Shown here piece after piece: positions 45,154-56,791 of a stretch of 64,000 bases of DNA. Numbering within the stretch: position 1 is the first letter of the stretch; every line of letters starts with the position of its first letter. A program made the position numbers and the translations under genes. This DNA comes from Mycocentrospora acerina. Taxonomy: Eukaryota > Ascomycota > Dothideomycetes > Pleosporales. The stretch spans positions 62,648 to 126,647 of the forward strand of contig JAKUHH010000394.1 in NCBI GenBank assembly GCA_022701365.1, given 5' to 3'. The notes below the pieces were generated by a model that was not told where the DNA came from, did not search any database, and saw only the letters and a list, made by a program, of their open reading frames with translations.

Positions 45154-46105
45154 TCAGCCCTTTGTCATCACGCCTCCGCCGTTACTTCCAATGACTTGAC
45201 CAGTAATCCAACTTGCTTCAGGCATACACAGCAATCCTACAATTCCTGCAACCTCAAACAAGTACGCCGGTCGTCCGCCTTGGGCTTTGGCAGCTTCAAT
45301 AGTCTCAGGCGAGTCTATTCCTTCTCTCGAGGCCGCCAAAGGCGCCATGTAGTTCAGCGACCAGATCTTTTCCAGCATCTCTTCTGGAAGAGTAGTGTAC
45401 ATACTGGTAGCCATGGCACCAGGATTGATGGAATTGACTGTACATCGCTCTCCGAGCTCGCGTGCCCATACTCGGGTCATGGCTTCAAGGGCGCCCTTTG
45501 TGCCAGCATAGCATGACTGCCACCAGAATCTGCTAGTGGTTAGACGAGGAAGAGATCTTCTGTATCGGAAACCTACCCCATGCTTGTTGTAACGCTGGAA
45601 ATGTTAATTATTCGTCCTGAGCGATCATTAGGAAGATACGGTAATGCGGCCTGTACTACAAAAAGTGGGGCGCGTGCATTGAGATCAAAGGTCGTGTTGA
45701 AGTCTGACAGAGTCACGGAGCCCATAGGTGCTGGCTTGAGTATTGCGGCGTTGTTAACGAGGATGTCTACTTGAAATCTACCGTCTTTGGTGAATACCGA
45801 TTGCGCAGCTTTGATAAGCTCTTCGGGTCCTTCTGCTGTGGTTATGTCGACCTTGGCAACTACTGCTTTGACAGAGTATTTCGACTCTAGCTCCAGTGCA
45901 AGCTCTTGCGCGGCAGCTGTCGAGTTCTCCGAAGTATAGTTGATGACCACATCGGCTCCTTTGGATGCAAGATGGCGAGCTAATTCGGCTCCCAGGCCTT
46001 TGTGACGATGGATTTCAGCAAGAGACCTACCATGCTCTCTCTGAAAAACTCACCTCGTGAGGCACCTGTGACTATGGCCAGCTTTCCCCGTAGTGGTTCT
46101 GACAT
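45154..46105 (-). CDS. Short-chain dehydrogenase/reductase (SDR)
   Basis: Three exons: 46105-46054, 45997-45577 and 45529-45154; introns of 56 and 47 bp; 282 residues. Splicing across intron 1 restores the cofactor motif VTGASRGLG. NNAA, the YAGTK catalytic Tyr/Lys and NSINPG complete a classical SDR. The segment DVVINYTSENS after beta-2 lacks the acidic residue typical of strictly NAD-dependent enzymes, which suggests NADPH use (inference). It resembles fungal SDRs of the 3-oxoacyl-ACP reductase type; the substrate cannot be told. It lies next to the AT-rich island. Confidence 0.9.
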
Positions 46106-48039
46106 TATTGAGTTTTGGACGACGGAGAGACGCTGCAGGAGATGGGATGAAAAAAAGGTGCTTTAGATCTTTTAATTCCTTAAGATAAGAACTAGAAATA
46201 GGCGCCGTATTTCTTTTGTGTAAATGTATGGATTCTTGCTTTTTGGCTGCATGCGTGTCCAAGCATTATGCATATTCCTTCCTCGCCCGTGGTCACCGCG
46301 TTTCCAAGGACGTCATCCCATTGTCTTCTATCATGCGGGAATTGAATACCTGTCCTTATTTTAACTGAACAAGTTTGAGTCAAAATTCTCCATGTTTGCC
46401 AAAGTATCCTGTCCGGGAAAAAATGCCCCACATGCAACTAAGACTGATTTACCAGCTTTGCTTAACAGACCCACTTTGGGTTAGGCTTGATACATAGATG
46501 CAAGAATGCGGCGCTGTGTCACATCAATTTACTCGAATAAAAAGCTCACAATTCATTAAATGTATCAATTTTTTCTTCTTCAAAAACTACTACCAATTTG
46601 TCGCATTGTCAATAATGACAGGCCCTGTTGTTGGTTATAGCAAGGAATTAAAGGCGCCACTACTGTACCTTGCTTCTGCCAACGCCAGTTGAAATGGTTG
46701 CATTGATTCTTGCGGCAGTTGTCTCAAATAAGCAAAACATATATTTTGCTGTTTCTCAGCTGCATTCAGACAGTATCTAGGAGGGAGAGGTTGATAGAAC
46801 AGGAAAAGAACATGAGAGACCTTAAGTATAACGCCATGCTCACTCTTCCCCAATTTGAGGCAGAGATCTATTCATCAACGGTCTTTCACTACTTGAATAT
46901 CTGTGTTATATCTTCATCAGCGGCACTTGATCTCTCAAGCAATGCTGACTCGAGTAGTATTGAAGTCAGAACTCACATTCACACATACTCTCCCCTCCAA
47001 ATACCCGCGATTCTTCACCGCTAAATCCTTTATATCCTTCAACACCAGCAATAACTTCGCCAGGTAAAAACGCTTAAGTCACTATGGACTTATCTTAGAT
47101 TCATTGTACTCGTTCTCAGAGAACCCGTAGTGCTATCCAGGAGTCGGATACGTAGTCCAGTTACTGCAATCGATTAAAGTCAACTCAAAAGTAATCTTGA
47201 CGACTTACAGCATTTCACTTTTATCGCTATTTTTGCATCTTTCTTACTCTTAGAAAGATAGAAAAACTGCGCAAGGGGTTTCACAGCTAAAAGCACAAGG
47301 GGTACGCCCAGCTAACTGTACTTATTCTAGGAGAATGTCCGCTGATGATTTGGTGAATGAACCTGTGCAGGCTGGGATGAAGGAGCATCAGTAAGCGGGA
47401 TCACCACTCAGGTGATCGCATGTGCCCACGCCAATAATAGCAAGTGGTCTTTTGAGAAGCACGGCATAGTTAATGTCCCGATTCCAGCTCTAAATTCTGG
47501 ATGGCAAAAGTATCAGTCGGCTGGTATATCGGCATTGCTGCCTCCGATCAACCATTTTGGCACCTTCTTGCCCAACTATACTTGCATTAGATCCTACTTC
47601 TCAGGAAACTTGTATCATCGAAGAAGCATGTGTTGAAAGGATACTGGGAAGTTCGAGTGCATGCTGCACTATCAAAGTTATTTTTAAGATTATGGATGGC
47701 AAAAAGAACTAATCCCAGACTGCATATGAGATCTATTACATTTAATAGTACTGACTTCCCACGTATCGCTCGATCGCTTCCCCACCGTACTTTTGCATTC
47801 CTGCGCCTCTCAAACCTGCCGCAGTCTCTGATTCCGGTACCCATACCTTTCCAACCTCACAGGCGTAGTAGATCCTTCGGTGCTCTTCATCCTCCGCTTC
47901 TTCGTCACTCCATTCTGCTCTCTGCCCTAGAGTATGATATGAGATGTGCAGTTTTCCCGTCTTGCCTGCAAGCTCAGAAGTAAGCATAAAGAACTCTAGG
48001 ACTAGCATCTGAGCAACAGCTTTTGCAAATGCGCTGAGG
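46106..48039. other. Intergenic region without recognised gene
   Basis: About 1.9 kb without a gene I can support. A frame on the minus strand at 47742-48008 (88 codons) has coding-like composition but no recognisable motif and may be a relic. Confidence 0.4.
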
Positions 48040-48760
48040 AAAGGGTTAAAGGTTTCTAGGTCTAGATATATCTAGAAGTCTCTGTAACTGTACTTGCGCT
48101 TATTAGCACCTCTAATAATGCTGCGCGCGGGGTTGTAATAGGGATAGTTAGTTAGTTATAGACCTGTGAAATACTATTTACTAGACAGAGCTATTCCATT
48201 AGACGTAACGTCTAGTAGCTTTAAGTGTAGCTAAAATAGAGTAGGGTTAACATGTACACTTAAAGTAAGAATTGTAAGACGTTGTAAGAACATTTAGAGC
48301 GCTAACGTAAATAAGTTGTAATAAGACCTTCTAGCATAATACTTAGAATTGTATATCTCTATTCTAATGAGGTGCAGTAATAAAAAATAATCTAAGCAGA
48401 GTTAAGCAAGCAAAATTGCGTTACTAAGAGTCTATTAGCGAATTCAGCGCAAGCCTTACCGCGCGCCTTAGGAGACGTTAATGATTTCTACTTAGCATTA
48501 TATTCTGAGTCTAACAAGTCATAATCTAACTCCCTGTTAGAACCATCCTTGCAGTCTTAAAACTCCTATTCCACTGTCTTAAGCTTTAGGAGTAACAGCG
48601 CTAAATCTAGTGCAACAGATAGTGTAAATCTCCGCCCGCTGTTCTCAATAGTGAGATGCTGTACATTAGACAATTTAGGCAGAATAACAGGTTTAATAAG
48701 GCGCAGGTACGACCCTTTCCAACAATCTGACAGGATATCTATTCAGTCACTAATCGCGAT
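48040..48760. repeat. AT-rich degraded sequence, probably an RIP-affected repeat relic
   Basis: About 720 bp are rich in TA steps and in tags such as ctagta, ttaag and gttagtta, have few CA/TG dinucleotides, and hold no usable open frame, unlike the surrounding sequence. That composition is what repeat-induced point mutation leaves behind (CpA to TpA). No terminal repeats or element family can be recognised. The boundary at 48760 coincides with the broken end of an F-box-like gene. Confidence 0.5.
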
Positions 48761-49123
48761 CTAGATCTCATCCACTTCCTGGGAGTCAGTTGGCGAAACA
48801 GGTGTCAGAATATTAAGCCGCAAGGCGTTCCGCACACCGTCGTCTTCCCAGGTTCGCAAGACTGTAAAAAGATTGCCCATACTTTTTGTAAATGCCTTAT
48901 TATTAGCATGTTGTTCAAGTTGTGACTTCTTATGTGCGTATGCTTTTTCTGAATATGTTGGTAATTCTGCTGTAAAACGAATCCAGGCAAGGCGAGGAAA
49001 TTGAGATGGGGGACCATTATGCTTGAAAGATTGTTCTATCGCAGGATGTCGCTTTTCCTGGCCTGGGTAACGCTCTGCGAACCACACAACACGATTGATC
49101 ATTTCCTGCGGCAATTTTTCCAT
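48761..49123 (-). pseudogene. Truncated F-box-like gene fragment
   Basis: A 120-codon frame begins MEKLPQEMINRVVWF, an F-box-like start, and later has LPTYSEKAYAHKKSQLEQ and LFTVLRTWEDDG, which I associate with the large F-box-like family of Pleosporales. Members of that family are several hundred residues long. Here the region between the F-box start and the LPTYS block is too short, and the frame ends at a TAG where the AT-rich island begins. I interpret it as a remnant with an internal deletion and a lost C-terminus. It could still be expressed as a short protein. Confidence 0.5.
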
Positions 49124-49380
49124 GGCGCAAATGAGAAAGGGGAGAAAGCCGGCTATTATTGCGGGAACGCTATCCTATCAAGTTCGACCAATCCGTCCTG
49201 TGAGGAAGTCAATCAACCGTACCCCGCAAAATAGTCAGCCAACTCGTATACACGGTAGTACAAACCTTAAATTCGCCTTCTCTAAAGCCCCCCGCAAACA
49301 TTCAAATACAGACCTCAATAATGCCGACGATATAAAAACTTACAAATCAAGCTGATACTGGCTTATCGGTGCCTAAGAAG

Positions 49381-50782
49381 ATGAAAGCGTTACAGTTAGG
49401 TCATTCAAAGCATTGGTTTTGTATTTCTAGTCTCATGCAGTTCAGATACTCGGGTCCTGAACAGTTTGCTGTTGTAGATATTGACGTCCCATCAATTGGG
49501 GATGACGACGTACTGGTAAGTCGAAAAAGCCACCTCAGGAGCGATATATCAATGCTGACTCTTGAGAGGTCAAAATCTCCGCATGCGGAGTTTGTGGCAC
49601 AGTACGTTTGGCTTGTTGACGAAGACTAAGGGTTTACTCTGACTGATTTTCGATCAGGATCTTCACTATCACAAAGGTGAATTTTTGGCAAAGGTATCTC
49701 AACTGGCTTCGGAGGTTATCAGAACGGGGCTAATCGCTATATAGTGGCCACTCATTCCAGGTGAGATGTTGAATTGACGAGCTAGAGCCGCATCACTGAG
49801 GTAAACTCAGGTCACGAAGCAGCAGGCACAATTGCCGCTGCGGGAAAGAATGTTACAAGTTTTAAAGTGGGCGATCGGGTTGTAGCAGACCCTATGCAGC
49901 CGTGTTTGAAATGTTTTCATTGCACCAGGCGAAAACCTTTACTATGCGAAGATTTGACTGCATTTGGTGGAAACGGTATGCATGGTTTAAATTATTAAAA
50001 ACTCCAGGATTCATGAACTAATGATCAATCTAGTTCCAGGTGGCTTCGCAGAATACTGCAGATATCCTGCTCGGCAAGTATATCCTATCGGCGACTTGCC
50101 AGACCTGGAAGCAGTTCTTGTCGAACCTGCTGCTTGTGCTACTCATGGAATCGAGAGGATGCAGATTGATGCTGGAAGTAGAGTGCTTTTGTTTGGTTGT
50201 GGCCCAACTGGCATGCTGCTTGCACAATTAATTCGTATGAACGGTGCAGCTCATGTATGTCATCCCCGTAGATGCCGATATATCAAGTAGACGCTGACCA
50301 TGTCATAGCTAACTATTGCGTCTCAACCTGGACCTAAACTCGATCTTGCCCGACAATTGGAGATTGCAGACTCATTCATCACCATCTCGACTAACCCAAT
50401 ACAAACACAATCCGATATGGAGGCCCTGAAAACTTCCAACCCTCATGGATTCGACATTGTCGTTGAAGCCACAGGCTCCCCGAGAGTCCTCGAGCAGTCT
50501 ATCGAGTATGTGCGTAAAGGTGGGAAATTGGTTGTCTATGGCGTTTACGACAAGGATGTCAAGATCGCTTGGTCTCCCTTCCGTATTTGGGAGTATGAGA
50601 TTACAGTACTAGCGAGCTTCTGTAGCATGCAACACATCCCTTCTGTGCTGGAGTATGTGAAAGCTGGGAAACTGAAGCTAAATGGGATAGTTAACAAGAC
50701 GTACAAAATCGAGCAGTGGGAAGAGTGTTTGGAGGCAGTGAGGAAACAAGAGGTTGTAAAAGCAGCTATTGTATTCGAGTAG
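49381..50782 (+). CDS. Zinc-dependent sugar-alcohol dehydrogenase (D-arabinitol/sorbitol type)
   Basis: Eight exons: 49381-49394, 49446-49515, 49569-49601, 49658-49693, 49745-49760, 49811-49975, 50034-50254 and 50309-50782; 1,029 coding bases, 342 residues. The assembled protein opens MKALQYSGPEQFAVVDI. The catalytic zinc site is in KISACGVCGTDLHYHKGE and PLIPGHEAAGT; the structural zinc site is PCLKCFHCTRRKPLLCE; the Rossmann motif is GCGPTGMLLAQ. This is the MDR family, closest in feel to NADP-dependent D-arabinitol dehydrogenases of ascomycetes; polyol substrate is inferred. The gene is intact despite very small exons (14, 16, 33 and 36 bases) and in-frame stops in unspliced sequence. Confidence 0.88.
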
Positions 50783-51818
50783 TGAGATTTGGTAAATTTG
50801 TATCTATCACAAGTATATCGCAACACTGTTGATCTTTGTTTAAAATGCCAAGCCAATGCTCAGTCTAAAACATTCTGTTATGTGGTAAATATACAGTACA
50901 GAAAGACATTGTGCACTGATACTTGCCATCACATGTTGAGGTCTTGACATCTCCAAGTCACTTCTCTATCATCTTAATCTTCCTTTATTCATAGACGACT
51001 CTTTTACCACCATGCCACTCATCTCCTATTTTCATATCTCCGCCTCTCTCCATTTCATCAGCGACGCAAACTCGGAATACCCTTCTCTCTCCTCAGAAGA
51101 CTCCTCCCCTACATACCCATATTTATACCCATCACACACATACTCATTCTCTCCCCTCCCTCTCACTCTCCCCACAAATTCACTCACCAGCACAACCAAC
51201 CTCTCCTGTCCAGCTAGTCTATCCTCCAGCACCTCGACCGCATCAGGAGTCTCACGTAGGTGTATTGCAGTGCAGGATAGCAAAGAAGTGCATAAAGCGA
51301 AAGTGTAGATATTATTTTGGAGGATGAGCGCAAGTAGCGAATAGAAAAGCATACATTGATTTATTTTTAGTTTTTACCCATCTTGAGGAGAGTTCAGTGG
51401 ATGAGTCGACTTTGCGAGTGTGTACATGTGAAATGAATCAAGTAGATGTAATAAAGGTGAGGCAGACAAAGAAGGAGAGGTATATTTTGATAATTCCATC
51501 GATTGCGAGAAGCATCATCTGGTACACGCTGAAGAACAGCAAGGTTGGGTGTGGGAGCATTAATGTGACGATGGTAGTCATTATGGCATGGTTGGATGGG
51601 GCAGCAAACGTGTGAGTAGGCAAACGGGGAGTAACATGCACTCAATTACTACAACGAGCTGACTGCCACACGAATAATACTTTTCCGTCCAAGTCAATTC
51701 AAATCGACAAACAGGCTGATTTACCCAGAAGCTATCGTCCCATGCAAAAAACGTCCCGAGGAACGCAAACAAGATGTTCATCGATAACGATACCAATCCC
51801 TTCGATCACATTCCGAAT
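50783..51818. other. Intergenic region without firmly supported gene
   Basis: About 1 kb between convergent 3' ends. Minus-strand frames at 51032-51352 and 51438-51796 encode hydrophobic stretches that might belong to a small membrane protein, but I could not build a consistent splice model. Confidence 0.4.
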
Positions 51819-54285
51819 TCACTCCTCCCCGACTACGTCTTCCAATGCATCACTCAAATAAGTTATATCATCCAGCCAATCCTTCGCTCCGTTGTCTTCC
51901 AAAAAGATATCTTCAAATGCCTTGCACTCCTCATCTGGCACGCCTCGATTCTTCTTAGCTGCGCTTTGCTCGAATTCCTGATAATTGTACTGAATTTGCT
52001 CCTGTGAGAGTTCGGTCTTAGTCCACGAACAGCTACTATTGTTTTGAATCCCCGGATGTGATGTGTCCACATCATTGCTAAACTCACTTCCAAAAGGCGA
52101 AGGAAGACCACACTCAGTGTCCAAGTTCTGCAACTGACAAAAAGTCTGTAAGCCAGCCTTGACACTTTCCAAATTTGCTTTGTAGGACCGGTCCGTCGAG
52201 CCACATGCAGTAAGTACAATTTTGTCGGATGGCGGCTTCCAGTCATTCCATAACGCATACAGGCTTACAATTGAGTTGGTTCGTTGCCGCCGACAGCTCA
52301 CATCCGTGGGTGAGTCTACACATTGCAGCCTCTGTCGCTTGGTGCCTAAGTCTTTGATTTGTTGCTTTGATTGTTCCAGCACAACATGTGAGCCTATTCC
52401 ATATGCTCCTTCAACCAAGATGGATGCCTTTCGCTTCTGCGGCGAGCTATATCTAGTCGTGCAAGCCATACCCGGTTCTGCCCGTTGGTCCGGAAAATCG
52501 CTGTGGTGGGAGGAGACTTGTTCAGCGCTGACGGTATTCGTATTCTCAGGTGTGGCAACGCAATTTTCTTGTTTGGTGAAAGACGGAGCATGCGGTCTGT
52601 TTTCTAGAAAGGTGGAAAATCTTCTTCGTGGATCGCGACTCAGCAAATCGGGAGATTCAACCTTGTCAGTGTCATCGAAGAACGAGTCACACCGTTTTAA
52701 TTCATCTGTAAAATTTGTCCGCTCAACGGGAGAACAGAGCTTGGAAAGAGGTGTATTCGTGTATGAGGGAACCCATGAGCTCTGACAGTCGGAGAATGTG
52801 CGAGTCTGGCGGCTGGTGTGTTGCAGGATTTCAGTCACGATATCTAAGGGGCCACTCTCCTCGTCATCAACGTAGATATCGATCGTCGATTCGCGACTGT
52901 GTTCTTTGGCCGAATTCTCTGATTCTACGTCATTAGGAATCCTCAGTCGAAGACTGTAGCGTGTAGTCCGTTCGAACCGCACATCATCGGGAAATTTAGT
53001 GATAGCACTAGTACACACTGTAGTATTGAATACGGGAAGGATAGAATGGACCTCCTTCGACTTATTGTTAGTCAATTGGAAGAATCACCGTCATGGAAAA
53101 AAAAAAGGGAAACTAACATCGATCTTATGAGACGGAAGCTGTGCTTTGAAACACGTTTCAATATCGTCCCATTCGAAAGGCAGTTGCGGTCGCGAAATTG
53201 AAAAGTTGAAGGAGCAACCAAAGGAAGAGAGGGTAGAAGAACTTGCGCAAAGACGAGTCTCCGAACAACGAGGTGCGACGCAATAAAGCGCTCCGTTTGG
53301 AAGATGAGACGGCAAGTTTGGGAAATCGACGTTGGTTGATCGCCATTTTACGTCTCCAATTATCTCTATTGTGCAATTGATATATCTGGACGAGAGCTCG
53401 ACGAGAATGCAGGGTGCGGACGCCAAATTGAAGAAACAGTCTTGCGTGTGAAGGAAGTTGTACAAAAAGCTTGGAAGATCCTTCTCGGAGAGCGACCATG
53501 GAAAGAGTTGCGTCAGTTTTTCGATGGGGTTGGGGTAATCCTCGCAAGATCTTCGGATCATAGCGTGGATAAGCGTTGAAATGTTGACCTCGATCTGGTG
53601 TCGGCTCCTCTGTGGTAAACACTCGAACAGGCGAGGAAGCAGCAACATCTCGTCTGTCGGGTCTACAACTGACCATCAGTAACCTGTCAAAAGGATTCCT
53701 CATCCTCACGACTAAACTGCAAGTAACATGTGACGCGCCTCTCTGGTGTTCCAGATACTGCACAAAAGTTTCATGCAAAGCCAGTGCCACTTCGTCTTGT
53801 AGACAGGTTCTGAATAGATATTCCCACGTTGATAACTCTTCAGCTTGCGATCGCGAAAGCCTCTTCCAACATGAAACAACATCGAGGTGGCTGATGACTG
53901 CTCATTGTTAGTGGCGAGGTTGCATACGTCGGGCAGTTCTCATACGAGTCTGGTCGATAAATGATAATACAAGTGCAAGGGGCTGGACTGAGCACATACT
54001 ACTGTTGGTGAATGGTGAACGCCGCACTCGTGGACAAAATATGTCAGTCGCCTTGTGGTCTTCCTCTCCAGGGAGTCCCCGCAATTGAATGTCGATGGGC
54101 AGGCTGGTGACAAGCTCACGGACGCGTTTCAATTCCTCATCTACTCGGATTGTAACCTCAGGCAAAGGATGAGTGTGCCCAGTAAAACATTTTTCGGGGT
54201 GGGAGAACAGCTATAGGTGAAGTCAGAACGATTCCACCAAAGCAAATACAGGACTGTCTCATCTCACCTGGGATTTGAGCACCAT
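51819..54285 (-). CDS. Large protein of unknown function
   Basis: Modelled as five exons: 54285-54268, 54210-54000, 53897-53718, 53668-53118 and 53060-51819; all phases agree and give 733 residues. Intron 3 (49 bp) uses a weak GTTTAG donor and is the least certain junction. The first 360 or so residues look folded (EVTIRVDEELKRVRELVTSLPIDIQL cut here as EVTIRVDEEL and LVTSLPIDIQL; VVSCWKRLSRSQ; PRLFECLPQRSRHQIEVN; CILVELSSRYINC), with many Cys and Trp. The rest is polar, with a KRKAS patch and an acidic C-terminus (DDITYLSDALEDVVGEE), as in nuclear regulatory proteins. I do not recognise a domain. It begins 207 bp downstream of the PDK gene stop, in the same orientation. Confidence 0.7.
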
Positions 54286-54492
54286 ATTGGGTGTTTAGTG
54301 CTATTTGGTGCTTGCAAGTAATACTGAGTCGAGCTTGAATTGTTTAAGTGTAAACTTTACGAAAGAGTCTACACCAGTCGAAGTTGTAATGTCGCACAGG
54401 AGCATGCGACGTCACATAATTTTAATCGTGTCACATATTATTTAAATTGTAGGTGCGACATGTTGAATACTTTGCGCGGTAAGTTGCGCTTC

Positions 54493-56082
54493 CTATATGG
54501 CGTCCATCGAAGCCCGTGTGGTCAGTCGCTCGTTCTTATTGCCAAGCTTTGATATCTGAAGGAAGGCGTCAACTCCGTATCCTTCAAGGCTGTGGATCTC
54601 CAGGCTTCCTGCCCAGTATTCTAGATAGAAGTTAGTCCACCTGTTTCTGGAAGTTTTTGTATGCAAAACACACCTGAGTACAACCTTGACATTGGAAGCC
54701 CGATACCAAGACGCGAGTCTGGTGCTCTACCTGTCAATGATGATAGAGAGCCAATATGTGTACCCGATTCGCCGGCCTTGAGTCGTTTAATATGTTTCTT
54801 TTGTATTTCACATGCTGAATCACCCCCAGGCACTTGTAATTCTTGTAATGTCGCTAGCAGTTTTGGGACTCTTGACAGATTCTCTAGTCTTTTCTCGAGA
54901 CGTGGTCCTTTGCTGAAACTCCACAGGTACGGCAGAACTTCATTTGGAATACCCCCACCCTGGTCGGAGATTCTGATGATGACGTGTTGTGCGCTCTCAC
55001 AAATCAGTACCTCAATTGGTGGTGGCTTGGCATCCTTTGACCTTCGCTGCTCGATAACAGCCTGAATGGAATTTCTCAGAAGCTCACCGATGATGTATTC
55101 AAGGTGGCTCAAGATATATGGAAAAGTAGCTTCAAGATGGCCGTATATCTTGATCTCAGGCATGTCGATATGCGAGCCGTACGCGCGCTTGACTAACTCT
55201 TGCGTGGTCTTCCCACACGCTTCAACAATTTCACTCGCGTTGCATCTTAGGAAGATTTCACCCACAGCCTCCTGGTCATGGGGTGGCTGAGCATTAGGAA
55301 AGTGCCAGGGCGAGTTGAAGGTCTCAGTGAGTGCCAGATGCTGTTCCGCAATGACTCGCCGCGATATGCGCTGGACTTGTCAGTACACAGCAGCGCACTG
55401 GTTGAAGGCAGGTGTTCTTACAGATCTCAGCATGGTTCTCATGAACTTGTCCGTCTCCTCTGGCTTCATCAGGCCACGGACCTCGAGCACGCCAATGGCT
55501 AAGCGAGGTATGACGGTCGCATGCTCGGTCAAGGTTTCCTCGAGCACTTTGCAATACTTGTCATTGTCTTCCAAGGACCGTATGGCGGGGACTTTGCGAA
55601 AGCGCTCAAACGCTCTCAGGTACGACTCGTAGACGTGGGCGAGGTGAGGGTTCGCGACGACGACATAAGGCAACGTCTGTATATCGCGCAGGCGATGTGC
55701 AAGCCTAACATCGCTCAGCAGGAGTCCCAGGTGGCATGGCAGCTGTGTTGACTACCTTGTAGGAAGCTCAAGTCGGCAGTAATTGGCCGAGTCGAGAAGT
55801 CGCCGTTCGGTGAGGGTTCTCCCGAAGAAGGTCAGTTGGCGCAGGCTGATGGGTTTGGCTTCACGCTGCACCCACCTAGCACCAAGTCAGTAGAGCCCAG
55901 ACATCGTCTCTGTGCGACCAGGCTTACTCGTCGAGGGCCGAGGAGGGCCTCCAAGCAGGCGCAACAGCCGCAGCGTGTGCACGTCGCCTGGGGACAATGC
56001 AGAGCAAAGCACGACCAGAAGCTGTACGGACGCCTCCACATCCCCGCACACCCAAGGAAAGACTGCTCCTGTACATGTTCAT
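54493..56082 (-). CDS. Mitochondrial pyruvate dehydrogenase kinase-type protein kinase (PDK/BCKDK family)
   Basis: Five exons: 56082-55928, 55875-55756, 55704-55422, 55370-54674 and 54620-54493; introns of 52, 51, 51 and 53 bp; 460 residues. An Arg-rich, Ser-rich N-terminus (MNMYRSSLSLG...) fits a mitochondrial targeting peptide. The alpha-ketoacid dehydrogenase kinase domain (PISLRQLTFFGR, ANYCRLELPTRLAHRLRD) is followed by a GHKL ATPase: N-box ELLRNSIQAVIE, G1 box DQGGGIP, and G2 region RLGIGLPMSR. The C-terminus EYWAGSLEIHSLEGYGVDAFLQ is classical PDK. It phosphorylates and inhibits the E1 subunit of pyruvate (or branched-chain) dehydrogenase. Yeast Pkp1/Pkp2 are the likely relatives; which one is unclear. 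Confidence 0.93.
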
Positions 56083-56791
56083 GGCGCTGGGAGCTTGGAG
56101 GGTGTCGTGGGCGCGGAGGTGTTGCACGCCCGGGGTGGAGCACGACTCAGACACATGACGCAGACGTCGCCAACACGAGCAAAATTCACATAGAATTCAC
56201 AGTCAAGGGCTTGCCCTGGGCAGTGGGAGACACGGGCACCTGGGGCTCGCGGGTAGACACGACCACGTGGGCTGCACCCATCTCTTCACCAGCGGGCGTT
56301 TGCAGCCCTTGCCTGTTCCCGCGTGTGCTGCGTGATGTGTGCTGCGTGCTGTGTGCTGCCCGTGTTTGGGGGGAAGGGCGGCGTGGGAAGATGACGTCTG
56401 AGGAAACGCATTCTCCGCTGTCGTGCGTGCCAAGTGCGCATACTTTCACAGCATGCTGCATATCTGTCGCCAGGCTGCCGAGGGCACCTTCCACGTCTCC
56501 GAGTCCTTTGCGCACTGCAGCCTTCCCCCCTTCGCCGGAGACTGCGGATTGCAACGACACGTACAGCGTCATTGTTCCACCACCGCCACCTTTTAGCGAG
56601 GACCGCATCCCGACCCCAAGCCGCAGACGACATCTGCGCCTGGGACTGCAGAACCACTCCGGCCACCTCCACCGCGACCGGCGCGCACCTTCCCCCACCG
56701 CTCCCAGCGTCCAGCGCAACCACCCCGCGGCTTCCCACCCGCTCTTTCCTCGTGCCTGCCCCGTTCCTGCCGGAACAAGAAAGAGCCCACC
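56083..56791. promoter_or_regulatory. Divergent promoter region between the PDK and UBP15 genes
   Basis: These 709 GC-rich bp separate the two start codons. Long open frames across it on both strands reflect base composition and carry no motif. It should hold both promoters and the 5' leaders. Confidence 0.5.

Noticed and set aside
47742..48008. 88-codon minus-strand frame with coding-like composition
   Set aside because: No family recognised, no upstream exon found, and it borders the degraded island; may be a relic.
48761..49123. Intact small secreted or regulatory protein instead of an F-box relic
   Set aside because: The F-box-like start and later blocks fit a shortened member of a large family better than a stand-alone protein.
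51032..51796. Possible small membrane protein on the minus strand
   Set aside because: Hydrophobic frames exist, but no splice combination gave a continuous, convincing protein; left as unannotated.
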